Source: an uncultured Sutterella sp.
GTDB lineage: Bacteria > Pseudomonadota > Gammaproteobacteria > Burkholderiales > Burkholderiaceae_F
Assembly (NCBI GenBank): GCA_900545335.1
Contig: UQYP01000004.1
Span: forward strand, 74,098-138,097
Direction of reading: 5' to 3'
DNA length: 64,000 nt
A model generated the notes under the pieces. That model was not told the origin of the DNA. It saw nothing but the letters and a program-made list of their open reading frames with translations, and ran no database searches. The translations under genes and the position numbers were made by a program. This document shows, piece after piece, positions 1 through 8,144 of the stretch; the first letter of the stretch is position 1, and each line of letters begins with the position of its first letter.

Positions 1-656
1 ATATCGCATCAAAAAAGGCTTTCGCGCTCACTTTTTTTGCGCTCTTTATCCTATGCTTGGGAGCCAGACTAACAGGGTTATTGTTTCATCAACTGTTGGG
101 TCTGGCTTTTGTCGCGTTTGCAGTAATACATTGTTTGGTGCACGCAGGATGGTTTATGAGTTTTTCATCAGGCCGCTGGACATTGAGGCGGCTGGTGACG
201 CTCGTTATTAATTCTCTTTTGTTTTTTTGCACTTTGGTGCTGGCAGTAACGGGTGTTTATCTTTCACCTGATTTATTCAGTTTTTTGGGGCTTGAGTCAT
301 CCATGACGACTCGCTCGATTCATTCTTTAGCGGCATTTTGGACATTGGTGCTCATCGGTATTCATTTGGGACTGCATGGTCAGATATTTGTCAGAGCTTT
401 GGCAAAAAGCCTAAGTTCGCAAGGAATATATTTTTTAGCGTTATTGTTCAGCGTGGTCGGCGCAATCGGTTTTGCCGATCGAATGCTTTTTGAAAAGCTC
501 TTTTTGGGATTTGCCTTTGATTTTTGGGATGAAACAAGACCCCTTGTGCTCTACTTTATTCTTTATGCAGCAGTGAGTTTGACAGCGGCAGTCATAACTC
601 TGGTTGTCGTTGAATTGTCTCATCGAAAAAATGCAGTTTTCAGAAAGTCTTCTTAA
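1..656 (+). CDS. DUF4405-type (cytochrome b-like) membrane protein, 5' partial
   Basis: The reading frame is open from the left edge of the window (codons from base 3) to a TAA at 654-656, so the true start lies outside. A TTG at 57 is only an internal candidate. About 217 residues are visible, forming roughly five to six hydrophobic segments. Histidines sit inside several of them (FHQLLG, IHCLVH, IHSLAAF, IHLGLH), in the pattern of DUF4405 and cytochrome b561-like integral proteins where paired histidines bind haem. A role in membrane electron transfer is inferred from this pattern only. It is followed by 174 bases without a gene before putP. The family call is moderate; function is not established. 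Confidence 0.6.
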   Translation, partial: IASKKAFALTFFALFILCLGARLTGLLFHQLLGLAFVAFAVIHCLVHAGWFMSFSSGRWTLRRLVTLVINSLLFFCTLVLAVTGVYLSPDLFSFLGLESSMTTRSIHSLAAFWTLVLIGIHLGLHGQIFVRALAKSLSSQGIYFLALLFSVVGAIGFADRMLFEKLFLGFAFDFWDETRPLVLYFILYAAVSLTAAVITLVVVELSHRKNAVFRKSS

Positions 657-830
657 TGCATTAATGATTGTCTTGCGTTGACTTTGAGGCGATTTTGTCT
701 TTGTGCAGGTAGTTTGTAGTAGTTTTTCGGATGATTTTCAACCCTTCTAAGCTACTCAGCTTAATTTGAGCAGAGTTTTTCTTTTTGGCTTTCACTAAAC
801 TCATTTATACCCTTTTAAAAAAGAACAAGA

Positions 831-2330
831 ATGAGTGCCTTTAATCCTATCGCAATTACGTTTTGCGGCTACCTTTTGCTGATGGTCATCATCGGTTTCG
901 TAGCCTGGCATTACACGCGTGACTTTAATGATTATGTTTTGGGCGGACGACGCCTAGGCGGTCTGGTGACGGCACTGTCCGTCGGTGCAAGCGACATGAG
1001 CGGATGGCTTTTGATGGGATTGCCGGGAGCGGTTTTTCTATCCGGTATATCGGAAAGCTGGCTTGCGATCGGTCTTTGCATCGGCTCTTTTGTGAATTGG
1101 AAAATTGTCGCAGCAAGACTTCGCGTATACACCGAAAGATGCCAAAACGCTCTGACGCTTCCTGACTATTTAAGCCATCGTTTTGACGATGATAAACGTC
1201 TTTTAAGCATTATCTGTGCGGCAGTGATTTTGATTTTCTTTACGATTTATTCGGCAAGCGGCATGGTGGCAGGTGCCAGACTTTTTGAATCTACTTTTGA
1301 TATCCCATACTCGACTGCTCTCTGGATCGGAGCTGCTGCCACCATTCTTTATGTCTTTATCGGGGGATTTCTTGCAGTCAGCTGGACCGATACGGTTCAG
1401 GCGGCGATGATGTGTGTTGCTCTGGTAGTAACGCCCATTGTAGTTATGACCGAACTGGGTGGTTTTTCTGAAACAGTCAGTCAGGTGGGCGCCATTGATG
1501 TGTCCATGTTGGATATGTTTAAGGGACAAACCGTCATCGGTATCGCTTCTCTTGTGGCCTGGGGACTGGGCTACTTTGGGCAGCCCCATCTGCTCGTGCG
1601 TTTTATGGCAACAAAGTCCATTAAAGTTATTCCGACTGCCTGCCGCACTTCCATTATTTGGATGGTTTTCTGTTTGGCCGGTGCCGTCAGTGTGGGCTTT
1701 TTCGGCTGTGCTTATTTTGCGCAGCATATTACCGAAGGCACTTCAGTAATCGCCAATCCGGAGTTGGTTTTTATTGTTTTAAGCCAAGTGCTCTTTAATC
1801 CATGGATTGCCGGGATTTTAATGTCAGCTATTTTAGCGGCTGTCATGAGTACGCTTTCCTGCCAGCTTTTAGTTTGCTCATCCACGCTCACTGAAGACTT
1901 TTATCGAGCTTTCATTCGTCCGCAAGCTTCGGCCCGAGAGTTGATTTGGTTCGGACGGGCGATGGTTTTGATGGTGTCACTGGTTGCCATCCTGATTGCG
2001 ATGGATCCTCAAAGTAAGGTACTGGGCTTAGTGAGTTATGCTTGGGCCGGTTTCGGAGCCTCATTCGGTCCTGTCATCATTATGAGTCTGTGGTGGAAGA
2101 AAATGACGAAAAACGGGGCCTTGGCCGGAATGGTGACGGGCGCAGTTACTGTTATTGTCTGGAACACTTTCGGCTGGTTTGGGCTCTACGAGATTATTCC
2201 GGGCTTTCTTTTTGCGCTCATTGCTATTGTGATTTTCTCGCTTGTCGGGCAAAAGCCTTCCCAGGCCATGAAAGATATTTTCGATGAGGTTGAGACAGCC
2301 GTGCGAAAAGGCGAGGATCTGCACGTCTGA
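831..2330 (+). CDS. putP: Sodium/proline symporter PutP
   Basis: A 499-residue sodium:solute symporter, close to the 502 residues of E. coli PutP, with about 13 hydrophobic segments. It is expected to import L-proline with Na+ across the inner membrane. The motif GGRRLGG lies at residues 38-44 and ASDMSGW at 53-59. Asp55, Ser57 and Gly58 fall at the same numbers as the Na+-site residues known for E. coli PutP. The C-terminal tail is short and charged. The ATG at 831 follows a weak, purine-rich AAGAACAAGA stretch. No putA dehydrogenase is adjacent. The gene converges on the next one with only two bases between stop codons. Confidence 0.93.
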   Translation: MSAFNPIAITFCGYLLLMVIIGFVAWHYTRDFNDYVLGGRRLGGLVTALSVGASDMSGWLLMGLPGAVFLSGISESWLAIGLCIGSFVNWKIVAARLRVYTERCQNALTLPDYLSHRFDDDKRLLSIICAAVILIFFTIYSASGMVAGARLFESTFDIPYSTALWIGAAATILYVFIGGFLAVSWTDTVQAAMMCVALVVTPIVVMTELGGFSETVSQVGAIDVSMLDMFKGQTVIGIASLVAWGLGYFGQPHLLVRFMATKSIKVIPTACRTSIIWMVFCLAGAVSVGFFGCAYFAQHITEGTSVIANPELVFIVLSQVLFNPWIAGILMSAILAAVMSTLSCQLLVCSSTLTEDFYRAFIRPQASARELIWFGRAMVLMVSLVAILIAMDPQSKVLGLVSYAWAGFGASFGPVIIMSLWWKKMTKNGALAGMVTGAVTVIVWNTFGWFGLYEIIPGFLFALIAIVIFSLVGQKPSQAMKDIFDEVETAVRKGEDLHV

Positions 2331-2332
2331 GG

Positions 2333-3952
2333 TTAAAGTTTTTCTAATTCCAGATTGACGCTTGCGCAAATGAGACCGGCCAATCGGTTAAATAATGATT
2401 GAATTTCCAAGTGCAGAGCATCGGTTTCAATCGCATTGACATCGTTATCAGCGATGCGCAGCAAGTGTAAGTGCGTTTGCTCACGTGCTGCTATTAGTAA
2501 CTGCTTTTGATGGTTTAACAGCCTTTGAGACAGTTCTCTTTTCTTGCTGCGGTCCTGTGCTCTTAAATAGGCGCCAAGCGTTTGAATGCCGGCCAAAACG
2601 ATCTGATGAGACTCTGTTAATTCACGCAGTCCTTCAGGGCTGAAATCCAGGTGTTTGAGACATTTTTGCTCATTGATGACGTCAATCGTGTGTTCGATGA
2701 GGTTAATAGCTGACTTCAATGACCCGTTAACGCTTTTAATGTTTTGCCATTCAATGGCTTCAGGAGCACTCAAATTGGTTGTGACGGCTCGGTTCAGAAA
2801 AAGAGAAAGACTGCGATTGAGTTTCAGGACCGAGGCTTTCTTATTTTTCATGATCATGACGTTTCCCGGGTTGGGATTGGTTCTCAAAAGCGTATCAACG
2901 TCAAGCCACAAAACGCGAATCGGATCGATTTCTTTAATAAGGTACTTTTTGGCAACCGTGAGTGAAATGCTGACAGTGAGAAAATTTTCCTGAACAAAGA
3001 GCTTTTTGTGATCAACAATTAATTCAGAGTCTTCGTCCGAAACGTTAAAAATCCCTTCTGCCCAAAGACTGAGCGGCCGGACAAAAAGAAGTCCCAAAAA
3101 ACCGACAGCCATGTTAAAGGTAAGGTGCCATAACACTACGTTATCAGGCAGCAAAACAAAATTCTGAAGCTTAAAAACCATACAAAGCAGAGCAGCTAAT
3201 ATCATCAGACTTCGGAATAAGGCTGTGGCGCTCGGTCCCCTGCGTCCGATTGGGCTTGCAAACATCGTGGTTAAAAGAGCAAGGATGGTGCTGCCCGCAT
3301 TAGCCCCGAGGACCATCCAGAGGGCAGCTTCAAAGTTCAGTACTTGGGCGGCATATAAAGATGAGGAAATAATGACTGCGGCCAAGCTTGAGACACAGCA
3401 GACGGCTAAAACCATCCCTGCAGCAAAAGACAAAATCAGGTAGTTGTGAAGCAAATTAAAAAATGGAGCTATTTCGGCATTGGCTCTTAATGGCTCTGTG
3501 GAAACCACGATCTGGTTAATGGCGATCATGATAAAGGCGAGCCCTAAAAGGATGCGTCCGAACTGTCCTTTTCGAGTTGAGGGTTTGTAGTGGAAAAACA
3601 TCGCAACACCGCAGAGAATAAGGACTGGTGCGATGGCGGCGAGATTTAAACTTAAAACACAGGCGATGAACGCACTGCCGAGTTCAGCGCCGAAAATGCA
3701 GCTGATGGCCATGGCAGTCGTAATAAGCCCTTCGGATTGAAGACCGGCAACTAATAATGTTGCAGCGGTTGAACTTTGTAAGAGGCTTGAAAGACAAAAG
3801 CCCATACCAAAGCCATTGACTCGGTTATCCAATCTGTGGGAGAGGCTCGAGCGAAGAGACATGCCGAAAGTTCTCAGCATGCCGCTTTTAACCATGTAGG
3901 TTCCCCAGAAAATCAGGGCAACCGCTCCCAACAGATTAGCCAGATGAGTCAT
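2333..3952 (-). CDS. Na/Pi cotransporter family protein with PhoU-like tail
   Basis: A 539-residue inner-membrane protein of the NptA/YjbB family (Na+-dependent phosphate transport). Residues 1 to about 320 form the duplicated membrane domain. The first repeat carries the QSSTA signature (59-63) and the second a GANAGSTI segment. The rest is a soluble helical region of the PhoU-like kind often fused to this family. It is expected to move phosphate, possibly outward as shown for YjbB, but the substrate is not visible in the sequence. It is transcribed alone on the minus strand and ends two bases from putP, with no hairpin between, so the two transcripts probably overlap. Confidence 0.85.
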   Translation of the reverse strand: MTHLANLLGAVALIFWGTYMVKSGMLRTFGMSLRSSLSHRLDNRVNGFGMGFCLSSLLQSSTAATLLVAGLQSEGLITTAMAISCIFGAELGSAFIACVLSLNLAAIAPVLILCGVAMFFHYKPSTRKGQFGRILLGLAFIMIAINQIVVSTEPLRANAEIAPFFNLLHNYLILSFAAGMVLAVCCVSSLAAVIISSSLYAAQVLNFEAALWMVLGANAGSTILALLTTMFASPIGRRGPSATALFRSLMILAALLCMVFKLQNFVLLPDNVVLWHLTFNMAVGFLGLLFVRPLSLWAEGIFNVSDEDSELIVDHKKLFVQENFLTVSISLTVAKKYLIKEIDPIRVLWLDVDTLLRTNPNPGNVMIMKNKKASVLKLNRSLSLFLNRAVTTNLSAPEAIEWQNIKSVNGSLKSAINLIEHTIDVINEQKCLKHLDFSPEGLRELTESHQIVLAGIQTLGAYLRAQDRSKKRELSQRLLNHQKQLLIAAREQTHLHLLRIADNDVNAIETDALHLEIQSLFNRLAGLICASVNLELEKL

Positions 3953-4019
3953 AGAAAAATTGATCTAGTCAACGTTTGAACTCTTAATCATTGTAGACTT
4001 TTTGGCTTACTAAATTGTC

Positions 4020-4051
4020 AAAAAAAGGGAGCGATTTTTCACACAGCTCCC
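4020..4051 (-). terminator. Rho-independent terminator after iadA
   Basis: On the minus strand GGGAGC (4051-4046) pairs with GCTCCC (4032-4027) and is followed by at least six T residues. It lies 29 bases downstream of the iadA stop. Confidence 0.8.
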
Positions 4052-4079
4052 GAATAACAGATTCAATTAAAGTGAATTT

Positions 4080-5225
4080 TTAGTATTCAAAAGTGCCCTT
4101 TTGAACGATTTCACCATGACGCATCATGACGCGGTTGCGGGAAACAACCGTGGTGAGTTCCATGGCATCGTTAAAGAGGCAGGCGTTGGCGCATCCGCCC
4201 ACTTCAATGACACCCTGACCGGCTAAGCCCAAAGCCTGACCGACGTTGGAGGAAATGAAGGTGATTGCTTTTTCAACCGGCATCTTGTGTTCAGAAATGA
4301 GACGTTTGACTTCGGTTAAGTTGCCGGCGACGCCGCCCACACCCAAACCGATCATTTCGCCCTTATCGTTAAAGCGGGGAACAGAGCCGTGACCGTCGGT
4401 CGAAAGCGTGATATGTGTGGGATCCACTCCGGCGTCAAGGGCCGCCATGACAGCTTCGGCCGGGTGATCAAAGCAGCAGCTTGCGCCTGTTGTGATATCC
4501 ATATAGCCGCCCGCTTTGGCAAACTCAACCGCTGCATCAAATACATGGCGAATGCGGCCGCAGTGCGTCGGACGAATGTGCTTGATCGGGAAACCGCGTG
4601 CAACGATTTCCTTATACATATCAAAGCTGCCGGGTATGTTGCCGGTGTGAATGTGAAGGAACCCGGTCTTGCCGGAAATCATTCCGGCTACGCGAATTTC
4701 TGCAAGCAGCGCCAACACTTCCTGAACGGTCGGGAAAGATGAGCGGTGATCACCCAAAGCAATTTTGACCCCCAGGCATTCAGGCACAAGGAACATGTCG
4801 TCAGCAACAGAGCGCGACATAGTGGTGGGCGGATACTTGTAGTTGGAGGTGTACATCCAGGCGGAGACTCCCTCGGATTTAAGTGCTCTCACCTTTGCCA
4901 AAAGGTTTTCAATGGAGCGCGTCACAAAGTCGGTGCCAGAGACGCCGACCACGCTCGTGGTACCGCAGGCCACCAATTCCGAGAGCATGATTTCCGGAGT
5001 ACGCGTGACAGGGCCGCCTTCGCCGCCACCGCCTGTGACATGGATGTGCTGATCAAAAAAGCCGGGGGTCATAATTTGGCCCTGAGCGTCAATGACTTCA
5101 GTATCAGGCAGTGTGGAGGGGAGATCCTGACCGATTGCGACCACTTTTTCAGCGACCATCAGAACATCTTGCTTACCCAAATCTTTCGGTGCATAGACAT
5201 GGGCATTTTTAATTAAAAGAGCCAT
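4080..5225 (-). CDS. iadA: Isoaspartyl dipeptidase
   Basis: An amidohydrolase-superfamily beta-aspartyl dipeptidase of 381 residues (E. coli IadA has 390) that hydrolyses isoaspartyl dipeptides in the cytoplasm. Metal-site residues are visible: HIH at 60-62, the probable carboxylated lysine K154 in GVKIALGDHRS, H191/H193 in LHIHTGN, H221 in PTHCGR, and D277 in STDGHGS. The GGGGEGGP loop at 65-72 resembles the E. coli GGGGEAGP. The start at 5225 was chosen over an in-frame ATG nine codons upstream because GAGG lies eight bases before it. It is last in a yjiH-yjiG-M20-iadA series, like the E. coli yjiH-yjiG-iadA cluster. Confidence 0.93.
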   Translation of the reverse strand: MALLIKNAHVYAPKDLGKQDVLMVAEKVVAIGQDLPSTLPDTEVIDAQGQIMTPGFFDQHIHVTGGGGEGGPVTRTPEIMLSELVACGTTSVVGVSGTDFVTRSIENLLAKVRALKSEGVSAWMYTSNYKYPPTTMSRSVADDMFLVPECLGVKIALGDHRSSFPTVQEVLALLAEIRVAGMISGKTGFLHIHTGNIPGSFDMYKEIVARGFPIKHIRPTHCGRIRHVFDAAVEFAKAGGYMDITTGASCCFDHPAEAVMAALDAGVDPTHITLSTDGHGSVPRFNDKGEMIGLGVGGVAGNLTEVKRLISEHKMPVEKAITFISSNVGQALGLAGQGVIEVGGCANACLFNDAMELTTVVSRNRVMMRHGEIVQKGTFEY

Positions 5226-5334
5226 GGCATAAACCTCGCAAAAAAAGTCCAATAAAAGGTTACGGAATAATCATAACGCCGCATAAAAGCCTTGTGTCTG
5301 AAGACAAAAAGAATCTTGCTCTAAGAAAAACAAT

Positions 5335-5355
5335 GGGGACGGTTTAACCGTCCCC
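5335..5355 (-). terminator. Perfect hairpin between the M20 peptidase gene and iadA
   Basis: Nine base pairs (GGGGACGGT / ACCGTCCCC) around a three-base loop, 28 bases past the M20 stop. On the minus strand it is followed by ATTGTTTTTC. This is probably a terminator or partial attenuator that reduces iadA expression relative to upstream genes. Confidence 0.65.
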
Positions 5356-5382
5356 AAAAGTGCTTATCGTTTATTGATCGGC

Positions 5383-6504
5383 TTATTTGCGTTCGGCGAT
5401 AAGCGTGAAGAAGCGTTCAGCAACCTTGATGTGCTTTTCGATGGAATTGATTTCCATGTATTCACGATCGCAGTGCATTTCGCCGCCCACAGGTCCCAGA
5501 CCGTCTAAGGTCGGAACGCCCATGGAAGCCGTCGTGTTGCCGTCAGAGGCGCCGCCCGCCTTCACCCAGGCGATGTCATAGCCTTCGATCTTAGCGGCTT
5601 CTTCAATTAAGCCAGCCATGGCTTTCGTGGCTTCGCTCAAGGGCATAGCACCGTGATGGTTCTTTTCGACGATTTCCTGCGTCACGCCCTTAACCCATTC
5701 CTGCTTGGCCAATTCCATGATCTTGGCGTTGACTTCGTTGTAGTCATCGTCATTCCAGACACGAAGGTCAAGTTCGGTTTCAGCAAAGTCAGCCACAACG
5801 TTGGCAACGGTGCCGCCGCGCACTGCACCGAAATTGAGCGTAATGCCGCGGTCCCAGTCAGCCAATTCCTTAACGGCGGAGATGAACTTCACCATAGCGT
5901 AGATGGCGTCACAGCCGCGTTCGGGGTTGTTGCCGGCGTGAGCGGAAACACCGTGGAAGGTGATCTTATAGGTGCTTGAACCCTTGCGGGCGCAAACCAA
6001 TTCACCGCCTTCGCGAGCCGGTTCGAAAATCAAAGCACGATCGGACTTGGAAGCGCATTCCTTCAGCCAGTCATGAGAAGAAACAGAACCGGTTTCTTCG
6101 TCAGGGTTGCAGGCAACCAAAACGGAGAGTTTGTCCAAAGTTTCCTTAGGCAAATTCTTCAATGCATAGAAAATCGTCATGCAGCCGGCCTTGCAGTCCA
6201 AAACACCGGGACCGTAAGCGCGGTCACCCTTGATGGACATCGGACGCACAGCAACCGTGCCGGCAGGAAATACCGTATCCAAGTGGGCGTTAAGCATCAC
6301 GTCGTAGTGAGTGGCTTCGGGCTTATTCGTAGCAAAGAAACCCGGGCCGACTTTATCGCCCAAGTCGACGAGCTTAGCTGTAAAGCCAATGCCTTCATAC
6401 ATTTGCTTGAACGTTTCGGCGACTTGTCTGACACCGTCGATGCAGGCCGTACCGGCATCCACATTGACGACCTTTTCCAAGTCTTTCAAAAATTCTTGAA
6501 CCAT
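5383..6504 (-). CDS. M20 family metallopeptidase (carboxypeptidase G2-like)
   Basis: A 373-residue zinc peptidase of the M20A group (glutamate carboxypeptidase/ArgE type). Visible metal and catalytic residues are H74 and D76 in AHLDTVFP, D103 in GVLDCKAG, E136-E137 in PDEETGS, E161 in IFEPA and a C-terminal histidine in GEMHCDREY. A dimerisation domain sits between. The start at 6504 is chosen because AAAGGA precedes it at suitable spacing; an upstream ATG adds 16 poorly conserved residues. Its place between yjiG and iadA suggests it trims imported dipeptides or acyl-amino acids together with IadA; the exact substrate is inferred, not seen. Confidence 0.88.
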   Translation of the reverse strand: MVQEFLKDLEKVVNVDAGTACIDGVRQVAETFKQMYEGIGFTAKLVDLGDKVGPGFFATNKPEATHYDVMLNAHLDTVFPAGTVAVRPMSIKGDRAYGPGVLDCKAGCMTIFYALKNLPKETLDKLSVLVACNPDEETGSVSSHDWLKECASKSDRALIFEPAREGGELVCARKGSSTYKITFHGVSAHAGNNPERGCDAIYAMVKFISAVKELADWDRGITLNFGAVRGGTVANVVADFAETELDLRVWNDDDYNEVNAKIMELAKQEWVKGVTQEIVEKNHHGAMPLSEATKAMAGLIEEAAKIEGYDIAWVKAGGASDGNTTASMGVPTLDGLGPVGGEMHCDREYMEINSIEKHIKVAERFFTLIAERK

Positions 6505-6589
6505 CGGACTATTCCTTTCTAAATGTAGTTGTGAACGATTGAATATCTTCAACCGACCTAATGAAATTGTACTGTTAGGTTTATAAAAA

Positions 6590-6615
6590 GGGGGATTAAA
6601 TTGAATTAATCCCCC
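6590..6615 (-). terminator. Hairpin terminator after yjiG
   Basis: GGGGGATTAA pairs with TTAATCCCCC (10 bp, six-base loop). On the minus strand it is followed by TTTTTATAAA. It stands between yjiG and the M20 gene, so the downstream genes may depend on readthrough or a separate promoter in 6505-6589. Confidence 0.75.
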
Positions 6616-6647
6616 TCGGTAAACATCGATATCAGAGCACTATCGTA

Positions 6648-7112
6648 CTAGACAATGATGTTCATGACAAACATAGCGATGAAAGCGTTGAGAATAGACA
6701 CAGCCATTAACAACGGGATCATCTTGCCGCGCGTGCCGATCACGCCCAAGCAGCGGCCCATGTATTGCAATTGAGAACCCATCAAATAGATGGCGGGAGC
6801 CAAAATGGCGCAGTCGTTCACGGAGATGGCACCTTGATCGAACAAGGCAGCTGCCACACCGACACCGCCGCCCATGGACATCCAGCCGGCGATCAGCACG
6901 GCTGCGGCTTCACCGGGCAGACCGAACAAGCCCATCAAGGGACGGAAAATATCGCCCAAGATCGGCAAAAGGCCGGCCACGTTCAAAGCGGCAATAATCA
7001 CGAAAGCCATCAAAACGTTCGGGATGGTGGAATGCGTTGCAATGCCCCAACCTTGAATGGCACCCTTGACGAAAACGTCAGTTACCATCGGCTTGCTGTT
7101 TTCACTAGACAT
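6648..7112 (-). CDS. yjiG: YjiG-like nucleoside-recognition (Gate-domain) membrane protein
   Basis: A 154-residue, strongly hydrophobic protein with glycine-rich loops (GEAAAVLIAG, SMGGGVGVAAA). It matches the YjiG/SpmB-type half of a two-protein nucleoside-recognition family. With YjiH it probably makes one membrane transporter, because full-length Gate-family carriers consist of two such halves. The ATG at 7112 is preferred over a TTG two codons upstream because GGAGG lies nine bases before it. It begins 23 bases after the yjiH stop and is followed by a terminator-like hairpin. The link with iadA, as in E. coli, suggests uptake of isoaspartyl dipeptides; this is inference. Confidence 0.82.
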   Translation of the reverse strand: MSSENSKPMVTDVFVKGAIQGWGIATHSTIPNVLMAFVIIAALNVAGLLPILGDIFRPLMGLFGLPGEAAAVLIAGWMSMGGGVGVAAALFDQGAISVNDCAILAPAIYLMGSQLQYMGRCLGVIGTRGKMIPLLMAVSILNAFIAMFVMNIIV

Positions 7113-7135
7113 ATTCAATATCCTCCAATCCTGAA

Positions 7136-7837
7136 TTAAGCAGCTTTCTTCTTCTTAGCCGAGAAGATCTTCAGGAAGCGAACAACGTTAGCACCGAAAA
7201 CCTTCATAACGAGCATGATGCCCAAGCACAAGGCGATGGAAGCAGGAACCGTGTTACCGGCAGAGTCCGTCAAGCTCAAGAGCACAACGCCGGCACCCAA
7301 GAAGTTGGTGATCGTGGCGTCAGCGGACAATTGGAACATAGCGAACACGTCACCTTCGTCTTCGGTGATTTCGCCCTTATCCAACAATTGGCGCGTCAAA
7401 GCAGCACCGCCGTCGGTCGATTGCAAAGAAGCAATCAAAGCCAGAGAGCAGGAACCCGGGATACCCATTAACGGGCGAAGAATCGGGGTCAGGAGCTGAC
7501 GGGCAGCGGCCAAAGCACCGTAGTGGTCACAAACCGTGATCATGGCCAAAGCGAACATAACGGTCGGCACCAAGGTCAATGCAAAGCAGAAACCGTCGAT
7601 AGCACCGGAACCGCCCACGCCGCGGAAAATGCCGCTCGTGGTCTTGATGGCTTCGCCATTGAGCGTGACACTCGTGATGACTTTACCGAAGGCACCGTTT
7701 AACGTGGAGAAGTCAAAAATGGCCCACCAGTGATTACCGGCGCAAACACCGGAGAAAAAGACGATAGCGAAAATCAAAGAGATGTAACCGCCAATACCGA
7801 CCTTTCCTTCCGTAGTCTTATTTTCTTGTTCAGACAT
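7136..7837 (-). CDS. yjiH: YjiH-like nucleoside-recognition (Gate-domain) membrane protein
   Basis: A 233-residue integral membrane protein of the YjiH family (SpmA-like half of a nucleoside-recognition pair). Hydrophobic helices fill residues 20 to 225. The LMGIPGSCSLALIASLQSTDG stretch resembles the conserved core loop of this family. The tail is lysine-rich (FSAKKKKAA). An upstream in-frame ATG exists at 7891, but the start at 7837 follows AAGGA at eight bases and gives a family-like N-terminus. It leads the yjiH-yjiG-M20-iadA cluster and is divergent from hflK. A six-base inverted repeat (TGGATG/CATCCA, 7872-7890) sits in its leader. Confidence 0.82.
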   Translation of the reverse strand: MSEQENKTTEGKVGIGGYISLIFAIVFFSGVCAGNHWWAIFDFSTLNGAFGKVITSVTLNGEAIKTTSGIFRGVGGSGAIDGFCFALTLVPTVMFALAMITVCDHYGALAAARQLLTPILRPLMGIPGSCSLALIASLQSTDGGAALTRQLLDKGEITEDEGDVFAMFQLSADATITNFLGAGVVLLSLTDSAGNTVPASIALCLGIMLVMKVFGANVVRFLKIFSAKKKKAA

Positions 7838-8144
7838 AGGATGATCCTTAATTTTTAGATATGAAAATAAATGGATGCCTGAAACATCCACGTAACGGAT
7901 AGTAAAGTATTTAACATTTGTACGTGTAAGTAGTTTTGCTTATTTTTTGGTTCAATTAACGTAAATTTAGGGTAAACACCTGATGAAGACCACAAGATTT
8001 AACGATTTTTCTTTGTTTTTTCCTTGAATTCATAAGATAGGCTTAAGAGTCACGGACTTTTTTCCTTTAAAATAAATCGTTCTCATTTATTTATTAGCGA
8101 CCGCCGGGCAGGTAAAAATGCCGACGCGGCCGAGGAGTTGAGTA
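7838..8144. other. Divergent intergenic region yjiH / hflK
   Basis: About 307 bases, AT-rich, with no convincing open reading frame. It must hold outward promoters for both neighbours. A TTGAAC-17-TACTTA pair on the minus strand (about 7930-7958) is a weak candidate for yjiH. The hflK start is preceded by a good AGGAG site. No strong operator was recognised apart from the short inverted repeat at 7872-7890. Confidence 0.4.

Noticed and set aside
1203..1727. 174-codon open frame on the minus strand
   Set aside because: It lies fully inside putP, has no domain-like sequence or ribosome binding site, and reflects codon bias of the real gene.
5335..5355. REP-type dispersed repeat
   Set aside because: The intergenic hairpins at 4027, 5335 and 6590 do not share sequence with each other, so they fit separate terminators better than a repeat family.
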